A DNA stretch of 15,572 nt, from NCBI GenBank assembly GCA_051878085.1, contig JBJEJN010000065.1:1-15572 (forward strand), written 5' to 3'. The notes beneath the pieces are model-generated. The model was not told where the DNA came from. It did no database searches and worked only from the letters and a program-made list of their open reading frames with translations. The DNA is from SFTH01 sp051878085. Lineage in GTDB: Bacteria > Bacillota > Clostridia > Christensenellales > Aristaeellaceae. Numbering within the stretch: the stretch's first letter is position 1; every line of letters starts with the position of its first letter. Below, in pieces: positions 7,547 to 13,754 of the stretch. A program made the position numbers and the translations under genes.

Positions 7547-7575
7547 GGCCGGGCCCGCATGATACGAACCCGGCC
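7547..7575 (-). promoter_or_regulatory. Intercistronic RNA hairpin between binding protein and ATPase genes
   Basis: On the minus strand GGCCGGGTTCG pairs with CGGGCCCGGCC (11 bp, two U-G pairs) around a 7-nt loop. No U-tract follows, so it looks like an mRNA-stabilising or partially terminating hairpin rather than a full terminator. This position is common in binding-protein transporter operons. Confidence 0.6.
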
Positions 7576-7618
7576 GTCCGATATGCACATTTATGCACAA
7601 TTATTGCTGGATCAGCGC

Positions 7619-8596
7619 TTATTCGGTGATCAGGTCCTCCCAGACCTCGTTGAACTCCTCGGTGTGCTCCACGACCCACTCGGTGCTGTAATCCGCCTTC
7701 GGAATCTCGGCGGTGGGCACGAAGTTGTCGGGCAGCGCGATGTCGGTGCGGCTGGAGCGGCGGTTGACCGCGGCCAGCTGGGACTGGGCTTCCTCGGAGA
7801 GCACGTAGTCGATGAAGAGCTTGGCGTTCTCCGCGTTGGGCGCGCCGTTGACCATGGCCACGGGGCTGATGAGGATGCCGGTGCCCTCGCTGGGATACAC
7901 GACGTCGATGGTCGCGCCGGCGGCGATGTACTTCAGCGCGGCTTCCTCATAGGTGAGGCCGACCGCGTATTCGCCGTTGGAAACGCCCTTGTACACTGCG
8001 GAGGAGCCGGAGGTCAGCTTGCCGTCCAGCTGGGGAACGAGCTTCTCCAGGAACTCGTATCCACCGCCATCCTCCTGGCCGTAGGCCGCGATGATGGACT
8101 GGATCACGCCAAAGGCGGAGGAGGACTGTACCGGGTCGGCGGAGGCGATGGTGCCCTTGAACTCCTCGCGGAGCAGGTCGGCCCAGGCCGTGGGGGCTTC
8201 CTCAACCATCTCGGTGTTGTAGATCATGACCATGGGCTCCAGGTCGAAGGGATACCACTTGAAGTTGTCCTCGTCCCAGGTGCCCTCCTGCAGATAGGGG
8301 ATCTGCGGGGACTCGTAGGAGGCCAGATACTCCTCGATCGGGATGTAGGATTCCACGACGCCGCCCCAGAGGATGTCGGCCTGCGGATTTGCGGATTCGG
8401 CGATGATTCGGGAGATCAGCTCGCCGGTGCCCAGGCCGACCAGCTCAACGTCCACGTCGTACTTCTCGGAGAAGCCCTGAATGATCGGATCGGACCAGTC
8501 GGAGGCGTGGGAGTAATACAGAACCAGGGAACCTTCCGCCAGTGCGCAGCCGCACAGCAGAGTCAGAACCAGGATGCATGCCAGTACCTTTTTCAT
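7619..8596 (-). CDS. Extracellular solute-binding protein of the ABC importer (family 1, FbpA/PhnS2-like)
   Basis: 325 residues from the ATG at 8596, preceded by GGAGGG 6 nt upstream. The frame stays open further upstream, but the promoter at 8646-8674 excludes the longer start. Residues 1-20 (MKKVLACILVLTLLCGCALA) form an export signal; cleavage could be after ALA, or at the second Cys as a lipoprotein with an imperfect lipobox (LCGC). The mature part has the type II periplasmic-binding fold expected of iron and phosphonate binders: LVLYYSHASDWSDPIIQGF, NPQADILWGG, YPFDLEPMVMIYNTE, ADPVQSSSAFG, EYAVGLTYEEAALKY and a C-terminal AKLFIDYVLSEEAQSQ. NPQADILWG recalls the putative 2-aminoethylphosphonate binders. 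I do not see the adjacent tyrosine pair of classic iron binders. The ligand is therefore undecided, with an organophosphonate or other anion favoured. Confidence 0.9.
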   Translation of the reverse strand: MKKVLACILVLTLLCGCALAEGSLVLYYSHASDWSDPIIQGFSEKYDVDVELVGLGTGELISRIIAESANPQADILWGGVVESYIPIEEYLASYESPQIPYLQEGTWDEDNFKWYPFDLEPMVMIYNTEMVEEAPTAWADLLREEFKGTIASADPVQSSSAFGVIQSIIAAYGQEDGGGYEFLEKLVPQLDGKLTSGSSAVYKGVSNGEYAVGLTYEEAALKYIAAGATIDVVYPSEGTGILISPVAMVNGAPNAENAKLFIDYVLSEEAQSQLAAVNRRSSRTDIALPDNFVPTAEIPKADYSTEWVVEHTEEFNEVWEDLITE

Positions 8597-8645
8597 TTTT
8601 TTCCCTCCAAATCGTTTTTGAAACTGGATGGTTTCCTTGACAAAC

Positions 8646-8674
8646 ATCATACCATTTTTTAACAATAATGTCAA
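8646..8674 (-). promoter_or_regulatory. Promoter of the ABC importer operon
   Basis: Minus-strand TTGACA (8674-8669), 17 bp, TATGAT (8651-8646); predicted start near 8639, giving a leader of about 43 nt. No Fur-like palindrome is apparent around it. Confidence 0.88.
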
Positions 8675-8920
8675 TGCGGTCGCAGAAAACGGTTGGGAAT
8701 CTACGCTTTGCATGAATTCCGCCATCAAAATGATTGTTTTTATACGGAGTACATCAGATTTGTGTTAAATTTGAATGTATGGGAATCGTCAGGGGAAGAT
8801 CAGATATTTGTTAACCTGAATTTGAGAATTTAATGAGGGGCGCTTTACCGCCGCATGCTATCCTTAAAATCAGGAAAGCCTGGAAAATTACAAAAAAACA
8901 CAGTAGATGAGAGGGTTCGT
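8675..8920. other. AT-rich divergent intergenic region
   Basis: This 246-bp stretch between the ABC operon promoter and the Na/Pi transporter start is AT-rich and holds no credible gene. It must contain the plus-strand promoter for the transporter, but no clear -35/-10 pair stands out. TTGTTAACC followed 5 bp later by TTGAGA (8808-8827) faintly resembles a Pho-box-like repeat, too weakly to call. Confidence 0.5.
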
Positions 8921-10720
8921 ATGAGTATATCCAATGTATTGGCGCTCGTGGGAGGACTGGCACTGTTCCTCTACGGCATGAGCATCATGGGATCGGCTCT
9001 GGAAAAGTGCGCGGGCAACCGACTCAAGTCCATCCTCACCAAGCTGACCTCCAGCCGTCTGAACGGCTTTTTGCTGGGCGTTGTGGTCACGGCGGTGATC
9101 CAGTCCTCCTCGGCGACGACCGTCATGGTGGTCGGCTTCGTCAACTCCGGCATCATGACGCTGTCCCAGTCGATCTACATCATCATGGGCGCGAACGTCG
9201 GCACGGCGGTCACGTCGTGGATCCTAAGCTTGACGGGCATCAGCGGCGACGCGTGGTACATCACCCTGTTCAAGCCCTCCACCTTCACGCCGATCATTGC
9301 GCTGATTGGCATCTTCATCTATCTGTCCTCCAAGAAGCAGAAGAAGAAGGACATGGCGACCATCCTGCTGGGCTTTGCGGTGCTGATGTTCGGCATGGAG
9401 ATGATGTCCGATTCCGTGGCGCCGCTGGCGAACGTTCCCCAGTTCACTCAGCTGATGACCACCTTCTCCAATCCCTTCCTGGGCGTGATTGCCGGCGCGG
9501 TGCTGACGGCGGTGATCCAATCGTCCTCGGCCTCGGTCGGTATCCTGCAGGCACTGTCGCTCACGGGCGGCGTGTCCTACGCCGTGGCGATTCCGGTCAT
9601 CATGGGCCAGAACATCGGTACCTGCATCACGGCGGTGATCTCCTCGGTGGGCACCTCCAAGGACGCGCGCCGCGCCTCGATGATTCACCTGTACTTCAAC
9701 GTCATCGGCATGATCATCTGGATGACGGTGTTCTATGTGCTCAACGCCTTCTTCCACTTCTCCTTTGTGGACATGCACGCAACGCCCTTTGGCATCGCGG
9801 TCGTGCACACGGCCTTTAAGCTGCTCTCCACGGCGGTGCTGATGCCCTTCGGCCCGCAGCTGGAGAAGCTGGCCCGCTTTACGGTGCGCGACGGCAAGCA
9901 GGCCGACGTGCTGCCGATGCTGGACGAGCGCCTGTTCGTGACCCCCTCCATCGCGCTGGAGCGTGCGCACACGATCCTGCTGGAGATGGCCGACCTGAGC
10001 ATCAGTGCGCTGTACACCTCGCTGGATCTGCTGAACGAGTTCGACCCGCGCAAGGCCGAGGAGGTCGTGGAGGCGGAGAACCGGGCGGACATGTACGAGG
10101 ACAAGCTGGGCTCCTACCTCGTGCAGCTCTCCAGCCACTCCATGGGTGAGCAGGACAGCCACGAGATGACCAAGTACCTGCACATGATCGGCGATCTGGA
10201 GCGCATCAGCGACCACGCCATCAACATCATGGAGTCCGCGCAGGAGCTCAACGACAAGCAGCTCTCCTTCTCGAAGGAGGCCACCGGCGAGATCAGCACC
10301 ATCACCGCCGCCATCCGCCAGATTCTGGACTACACCCTGCGCGCCATGCACCGCGAGGATCTGAGCATCGCCGCGAAGGTCGAACCGCTGGAGCAGGTCA
10401 TCGATCTGCTGAACAAGGCCATCCGCGCCCGGCACATTGACCGCCTGACCCGGGGCAACTGCACCATCGAGCTGGGCTTCATCCTCAACGACATCCTGAC
10501 CAACCTGGAGCGCGTTTCGGATCACTGCTCGAACCTGGCCGTCGCGATCATCGAGATCGCCAACAACAGCCTGGACGTGCACGGCTACCTGAACGACGTG
10601 AAGGCCAACCGCGCCGAGTACAGCGTGCTCTACGAGCAGTTCCGCCAGCAGTTCGCGCTGGACGAGGTGAAGGAGCCCGCAGCGGCGGAGGCCCCGGAGG
10701 CCGCGCCCGCACAGGGCTGA
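8921..10720 (+). CDS. Na+/phosphate cotransporter with C-terminal PhoU domain (NptA/YjbB type)
   Basis: 599 residues. The N-terminal part (about 1-320) has the duplicated Na/Pi-cotransporter II repeat, with both signature loops, VIQSSSATTV at about 59-68 and VIQSSSASVG at about 199-208, plus MGANVGT and MGQNIGT. The C-terminal part (about 340-570) is a helical PhoU-like domain with the paired metal-binding motifs DLERISDHAINI (425-436) and NLERVSDHCSNL (528-539); the tail is Ala/Pro/Glu-rich. It would move phosphate across the membrane driven by sodium, with the PhoU domain probably modulating flux. The ATG at 8921 follows AGAGG at 8910-8914 and begins at the first membrane helix; the frame is open up to 8855, but those residues are polar and lack an RBS. 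Divergent from the ABC importer, which hints at a shared phosphorus theme. Confidence 0.93.
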   Translation: MSISNVLALVGGLALFLYGMSIMGSALEKCAGNRLKSILTKLTSSRLNGFLLGVVVTAVIQSSSATTVMVVGFVNSGIMTLSQSIYIIMGANVGTAVTSWILSLTGISGDAWYITLFKPSTFTPIIALIGIFIYLSSKKQKKKDMATILLGFAVLMFGMEMMSDSVAPLANVPQFTQLMTTFSNPFLGVIAGAVLTAVIQSSSASVGILQALSLTGGVSYAVAIPVIMGQNIGTCITAVISSVGTSKDARRASMIHLYFNVIGMIIWMTVFYVLNAFFHFSFVDMHATPFGIAVVHTAFKLLSTAVLMPFGPQLEKLARFTVRDGKQADVLPMLDERLFVTPSIALERAHTILLEMADLSISALYTSLDLLNEFDPRKAEEVVEAENRADMYEDKLGSYLVQLSSHSMGEQDSHEMTKYLHMIGDLERISDHAINIMESAQELNDKQLSFSKEATGEISTITAAIRQILDYTLRAMHREDLSIAAKVEPLEQVIDLLNKAIRARHIDRLTRGNCTIELGFILNDILTNLERVSDHCSNLAVAIIEIANNSLDVHGYLNDVKANRAEYSVLYEQFRQQFALDEVKEPAAAEAPEAAPAQG

Positions 10721-10751
10721 GCTGCTCCTGAAGGCTGCGTGAAATGAAATC

Positions 10752-10780
10752 GGCCCTGCATCCTGCGCGGATGCGGGGCC
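10752..10780 (+). terminator. Hairpin after the Na/Pi transporter gene
   Basis: GGCCCTGCATCC and GGATGCGGGGCC form a 12-bp stem (one U-G pair) with a 5-nt loop. The following TTGCATATGCTT is a poor U-tract, so termination may be partial and the LOG gene downstream may be reached by readthrough. I see no clear separate promoter for that gene. Confidence 0.6.
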
Positions 10781-10815
10781 TTGCATATGCTTGCGAAAGA
10801 AAGAGGAGACGGAAT

Positions 10816-11355
10816 ATGAAGATTGCGGTCTACTGCGGCTCGGCCTGCGGCACTGAGCTGGAATACATGGCCGTCGCCCGTGCGCTGGGCGACTGGATTG
10901 GCAGAAACGGTCACGCGCTGGTGTACGGAGGCTCCAACACCGGCCTGATGGGCGCGGTGGCGGACGCGGTGCTTGCGCACGGCGGAAAGGTCATCGGCGT
11001 GCTGCCGGACGTGCCGCTGATCCACGAGCGCAGGCATCCGGGCCTGAGCGAATACTACCTGATGGACACCATGTCCGCGCGCAAGGACAGGATGATCGAG
11101 CTCTCCGACGCGTACATCGCGCTGCCCGGCGGCTTCGGCACGCTGGACGAGATCTCCGACGTGCTCTGCCTAAACCGCCTGCAGCTGATCTGCAGGCCCT
11201 GCGTGCTGGTGAACACCCGGGGCTTCTACGAGCCGGTGCGACAGCTGATCCTGAACATGATCGACGCGGGCTTCGTCGGCGGCGAGGAGATGGACATGCT
11301 GCGCATCACCGACGACGTGGAGGAGATCGCGGAGTTCGTGGAGGGCTTTTGCTGA
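10816..11355 (+). CDS. LOG-family cytokinin riboside 5'-monophosphate phosphoribohydrolase-like protein
   Basis: 179 residues from the ATG at 10816, preceded by AGAGGAG. An open frame from 10744 is rejected because it would read through the terminator-like hairpin. The protein has the LOG/lysine-decarboxylase-like Rossmann fold: CGSACG near the N-terminus, YGGSNTGLMGAVADAVL at 37-53, the catalytic pair region MSARKDRM at 86-93 and the hallmark PGGFGTLDE at 104-112. LOG enzymes remove ribose 5-phosphate from N6-modified AMP to free the base; bacterial members often accept AMP or other nucleotides, and the physiological role in Firmicutes is unclear. Old annotations call these proteins lysine decarboxylases, which is wrong for this short form. 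No isopentenyl transferase gene is nearby, so actual cytokinin production is not implied. Confidence 0.93.
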   Translation: MKIAVYCGSACGTELEYMAVARALGDWIGRNGHALVYGGSNTGLMGAVADAVLAHGGKVIGVLPDVPLIHERRHPGLSEYYLMDTMSARKDRMIELSDAYIALPGGFGTLDEISDVLCLNRLQLICRPCVLVNTRGFYEPVRQLILNMIDAGFVGGEEMDMLRITDDVEEIAEFVEGFC

Positions 11356-11424
11356 GGCGAAAGAATTTATGTGAAGCGCGGATTCTGCAGACGGCATGCA
11401 AATTGAAGGCGCGGATTGAGCAGC

Positions 11425-11453
11425 TTGACAGCGGCGCGCATTCCGTGTATAAT
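11425..11453 (+). promoter_or_regulatory. Consensus promoter of a small RNA
   Basis: TTGACA (11425-11430), 17 bp, TATAAT (11448-11453): a perfect sigma-A consensus with optimal spacing. No protein gene follows on plus; a terminator lies about 50 bp after the predicted start at about 11460. Confidence 0.92.
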
Positions 11454-11459
11454 AACGGC

Positions 11460-11548
11460 AGGAAGGGATGACGCCTTGAGCGGGGCTTTCCCCTCTGTTT
11501 TCGAGAGAAGCCGCCGACCAGTCAGCGCTGGATGGCGGCTTTGCTTTT
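11460..11548 (+). ncRNA. Putative antisense antitoxin RNA, about 89 nt
   Basis: The transcript is predicted from the perfect promoter at 11425-11453 and the terminator at 11508-11548. It contains two hairpins: a short one with GGGG/CCCC around CTTT (11479-11496) and the longer terminator. It holds no meaningful reading frame. It runs head-on into the 31-residue peptide gene on the other strand and ends 3 bp before that gene's stop codon, so it would be complementary to the 3' untranslated part of the peptide mRNA. This is the geometry of type I antitoxins such as RatA and SR4. Role is inferred from layout only. Confidence 0.7.
11508..11548 (+). terminator. Terminator of the small RNA
   Basis: AAGCCGCC (11508-11515) pairs with GGCGGCTT (11534-11541). 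An inner CCAG/CTGG stem lies inside, and the stem is followed by TGCTTTT. The same hairpin read on minus, followed by CTCTCG, may also shape the 3' end of the facing peptide mRNA. Confidence 0.85.
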
Positions 11549-11550
11549 AC

Positions 11551-11646
11551 TTACTTCTTGTTCTTTGAACCGCGACCAAACTGGATCGCTTTCAGCACAA
11601 GAGAGGCAATCATAATGACCACAGAGATGATCTCGAAGTCAGACAT
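11551..11646 (-). CDS. Putative type I toxin, holin-like 31-residue membrane peptide
   Basis: The peptide starts MSDFEIISVVIMIASLVLKA and ends in a basic tail, GRGSKNKK. It is one short transmembrane helix after MSxFE, the pattern of small holin-like toxins (Hol_Tox/TxpA/BsrG-like) of Firmicutes, which act by disturbing the inner membrane. The ATG at 11646 is preceded by a very strong AAAGGAGGTGAG. A longer in-frame ATG at 11736 is rejected because it coincides with the predicted transcription start (about 11735). The gene has its own near-perfect promoter, a leader of about 89 nt that begins with a hairpin (11734-11718), a sequestered RBS, and a convergent antisense RNA at its 3' end. Together these strongly suggest a type I toxin-antitoxin pair. 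Without homology search the family call rests on pattern and context. Confidence 0.72.
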   Translation of the reverse strand: MSDFEIISVVIMIASLVLKAIQFGRGSKNKK

Positions 11647-11650
11647 GATC

Positions 11651-11685
11651 TCACCTCCTTTGCTTTTGTTGAGCGTCAGAGGTGA
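11651..11685 (-). promoter_or_regulatory. RBS-sequestering hairpin in the toxin leader
   Basis: On the minus strand TCACCTC (11685-11679) is exactly complementary to GAGGTGA (11657-11651), which contains the toxin Shine-Dalgarno sequence, with a 21-nt loop between. The pairing would hide the RBS in the full-length mRNA. Known type I toxin mRNAs use this device to stay translationally silent. Confidence 0.65.
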
Positions 11686-11740
11686 AAAGCCAAGCGCCAT
11701 CTTCTTCCTTCCTGCCGGGAAGCCTTGCGGCTCCATTCAG

Positions 11741-11770
11741 ATTATAGCATGGGCGTTGATAAGCTGTCAA
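11741..11770 (-). promoter_or_regulatory. Promoter of the toxin gene
   Basis: Minus-strand TTGACA (11770-11765), 18 bp, TATAAT (11746-11741). Predicted start near 11735, at the foot of a GGAGCC/GGCTTCC 5' hairpin. Confidence 0.9.
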
Positions 11771-11801
11771 TTTCGTTTTGCATGGACATTGTGCCATAAG
11801 G

Positions 11802-11833
11802 AAACCCCTGCAAGTGTCGGCTTGCAGGGGTTT
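11802..11833 (-). terminator. Terminator of the ABC exporter gene
   Basis: AAACCCCTGCAAG and CTTGCAGGGGTTT form a 13-bp stem with a 6-nt loop, 9 bp past the exporter stop codon. TTTCCTT includes the stem end on minus. It also insulates the toxin promoter from exporter transcription. Confidence 0.85.
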
Positions 11834-11842
11834 TGTCTGCAA

Positions 11843-13615
11843 TCAGGCGGTGTAGAGCTGGTAGAGCCTGTGGTACACGCCGTCCTCCCGGGCCATCAGC
11901 TCCGCGTGGGAGCCCTGCTCCACAATGCCCTCGTCCGTCAGCACCAGAATCTTGTCGGCGGAGCGGATGGTGGTGAGCCGGTGGGCGATGGTAAAGGTGG
12001 TGCGGCCGTGCATCAGCTTCTCCAGCGACTGTTGCACCAGGCGCTCGGACTCGTTGTCCAGGGCGCTGGTGGCCTCGTCCAGAATCAGGATGGGCGGGTT
12101 CTTCAGGAACACCCGGGCGATGGAGATGCGCTGCTTCTGACCGCCGGAGAGCTTCAGGCCGTGCTCGCCCACGTAGGTGTCGTAGCCGTTCTCCAGCTCG
12201 GAGATGAACTCGTGGGCCCCGGCCAGCTTTGCCGCCCGTATGATCTCCTCGCGGCTGGCGCCGGGCTTGCCGTACTCGATGTTGTTCAGCACCGTGCCGG
12301 AGAACATGTACACGTCCTGCTGCACCACGCCGATGTGGCTGCGCAGGGATTTGAGCGTGAAGTCGCGCACGTCGTGGCCGTCGATGCGGATCGCGCCGGA
12401 GGTCACGTCGTAGAAGCGGGGGATCAGGCTGCACAGCGTGGTCTTGCCGCTGCCGGAGGGGCCCACCAGCGCCACGCTCTCGCCGGGACGCACCGTCAGG
12501 CTGATGTTGGTGAGCACCTGCTCGCGGGTGGATTCGTAGGCGAAGGACACGTCGTCGAACTCGATCTCGCCGCGCACCCCGTCCAGCTCCAGGGCGTTGG
12601 GCTTCTCCTGAATGGTCACCGGCTCGTGCATCACCTCGTCGAAGCGCTCGAAGCTGGTCATGCCGCGCTGCATCTGCTCGGTGAATTCCACGAAGCGGCG
12701 GATGGAGGTCAGCAGCGTTTGCACGTAGAGCAGGTAGGCCACGAAGTCCGGGGCGCTGATTTTGCCGTGAATCATGAACACCGCGCCCAGCACCACCACC
12801 AGGATGTACATCACGCCGTCGAACAGGCGCGTGACCGAGTGGAAGCCGGCCATGTTGTGGTACATGCCCTTCTTGATCTTCAGGAAGATGTTGTTGCGCT
12901 CGGCGAACTTCTCCTTCTCCAGCTCTTCGTTGGCGAAGGATTTCACCACGCGGATGCCGGAGAGGCTGTCCTCCACCTGGGAGTTGAGCTCACCCAACTC
13001 GTGGCGGGAGGCCTTGAAGCTGGCGCGCATCTTCTGGGCGAACTTGTTGGAAAAGTACACCATCAGCGGCAGCACCGCGAAGATGATGACCGTCAGCAGC
13101 ACGCTGGAGCCGCAGAGGATCACGAAGGCCACGACCACCTTCAGCACCACGATCAGCAGCTCCTCGGGCATGTGGTGGGCGAACTCGGTGATGTCGTTGA
13201 GGTCGGTGGTGATGCGGGACATCAGCTGGCCGATCTTCGTGTTGTCGTAGAAGTCGTTGGACAGCTCCTGATAGTGGGAGAACAGGTCGCGCCTCAGGTC
13301 GGACTCGATGCGCGAGCCCATGACGTGGCCGATGGACTGCATATAATAGTAGGCAGCGGTGTCGATCACCCGCAGCAGCAGGTACACCGCGCCCAGGCGC
13401 AGCACCACCGATATGGTCAGCGCGGCGGCGTCGCTGGTCACGGCGCTGGTGATGAAGCGCACGATCAGCGGCAGCACCAGGTCGCACACGGTGGTCAGCG
13501 TGGCGCAGAACAGATCCAGCAGCATCACGCCCATGTAGGGCCTGAAGTAGGGCATGAAGCGCTGAAATACGCGCAGGCTCTGCAGCGGCGAACGCTTCTT
13601 CTGAGTGGTTTCCAA
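11843..13615 (-). CDS. ABC exporter, half-transporter with fused membrane and ATPase domains (MsbA/multidrug type)
   Basis: 590 residues from a TTG start at 13615 preceded by AGGAGG. The open frame extends to an ATG at 13696, but the promoter at 13655-13683 lies inside that extension, so the ATG cannot be on the transcript. The N-terminal half (about 20-320) has six membrane segments of the type I exporter fold. The ATPase half has Walker A GPSGSGKTT (385-393), signature LSGGQ (489-493), Walker B ILILDEA (509-515, catalytic Glu514) and switch His545 in IAHRLTTIRSAD. It would work as a homodimer, pumping lipids, drugs or peptides outward; no partner half-transporter is adjacent, which supports a homodimer. 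The substrate cannot be told from sequence. Single-gene transcript with its own terminator. Confidence 0.93.
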   Translation of the reverse strand: METTQKKRSPLQSLRVFQRFMPYFRPYMGVMLLDLFCATLTTVCDLVLPLIVRFITSAVTSDAAALTISVVLRLGAVYLLLRVIDTAAYYYMQSIGHVMGSRIESDLRRDLFSHYQELSNDFYDNTKIGQLMSRITTDLNDITEFAHHMPEELLIVVLKVVVAFVILCGSSVLLTVIIFAVLPLMVYFSNKFAQKMRASFKASRHELGELNSQVEDSLSGIRVVKSFANEELEKEKFAERNNIFLKIKKGMYHNMAGFHSVTRLFDGVMYILVVVLGAVFMIHGKISAPDFVAYLLYVQTLLTSIRRFVEFTEQMQRGMTSFERFDEVMHEPVTIQEKPNALELDGVRGEIEFDDVSFAYESTREQVLTNISLTVRPGESVALVGPSGSGKTTLCSLIPRFYDVTSGAIRIDGHDVRDFTLKSLRSHIGVVQQDVYMFSGTVLNNIEYGKPGASREEIIRAAKLAGAHEFISELENGYDTYVGEHGLKLSGGQKQRISIARVFLKNPPILILDEATSALDNESERLVQQSLEKLMHGRTTFTIAHRLTTIRSADKILVLTDEGIVEQGSHAELMAREDGVYHRLYQLYTA

Positions 13616-13654
13616 GGAAAGGACCTCCTGTGAGGGGATAATTGTGTTGCTTTT

Positions 13655-13683
13655 ATCATAATTGAGGCAAGTTTTGTTGTCAA
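13655..13683 (-). promoter_or_regulatory. Promoter of the ABC exporter gene
   Basis: Minus-strand TTGACA (13683-13678), 17 bp, TATGAT (13660-13655); predicted start near 13648, about 33 nt before the TTG codon. Its -35 lies 23 bp from the -35 of the divergent promoter at 13707. Confidence 0.87.
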
Positions 13684-13706
13684 GTGCATCTGACAAATTC
13701 GCGCCC

Positions 13707-13735
13707 TTGACAAGCGGCGGCGGAATGCCTACAAT
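13707..13735 (+). promoter_or_regulatory. Promoter of the YprB-like nuclease/TPR operon
   Basis: TTGACA (13707-13712), 17 bp, TACAAT (13730-13735). Predicted start near 13742 falls in GGAGGTGAG (13741-13749), so the mRNA would begin at its own RBS. Confidence 0.87.
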
Positions 13736-13754
13736 GGAAAGGAGGTGAGAAAAT

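Noticed and set aside
8636..8674. Inverted repeat TTGACA...TGTCAA around the ABC operon promoter, as a possible operator
   Set aside because: One arm is the -35 box itself and the arms are 27 bp apart with little further symmetry; likely chance. No Fur-like or DtxR-like palindrome was found either.
8763..8836. Pho-box-like TTAA repeats before the Na/Pi transporter
   Set aside because: The repeats match the Bacillus PhoP consensus poorly and are not regularly spaced in the right number; AT-rich sequence gives such matches by chance.
9224..10786. Long minus-strand frame opposite the Na/Pi transporter
   Set aside because: Composition-driven shadow, no domain motifs; the plus-strand frame carries the QSSS and PhoU motifs.
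11376..11417. Repeated GCGCGGATT after the LOG gene
   Set aside because: Only two 9-bp copies with unrelated flanks; no sign of a repeat array or attachment site.
11551..11736. 61-codon version of the small minus-strand peptide
   Set aside because: Its ATG coincides with the predicted transcription start and has no RBS; the inner ATG at 11646 has an optimal RBS and gives a canonical small toxin-like peptide.
11558..13633. 691-codon open frame on plus opposite the ABC exporter
   Set aside because: It is antisense to an exporter with all Walker and signature motifs, and it starts inside the toxin gene's antisense. Low-complexity Val/His/Gly/Gln content; no RBS at its start.
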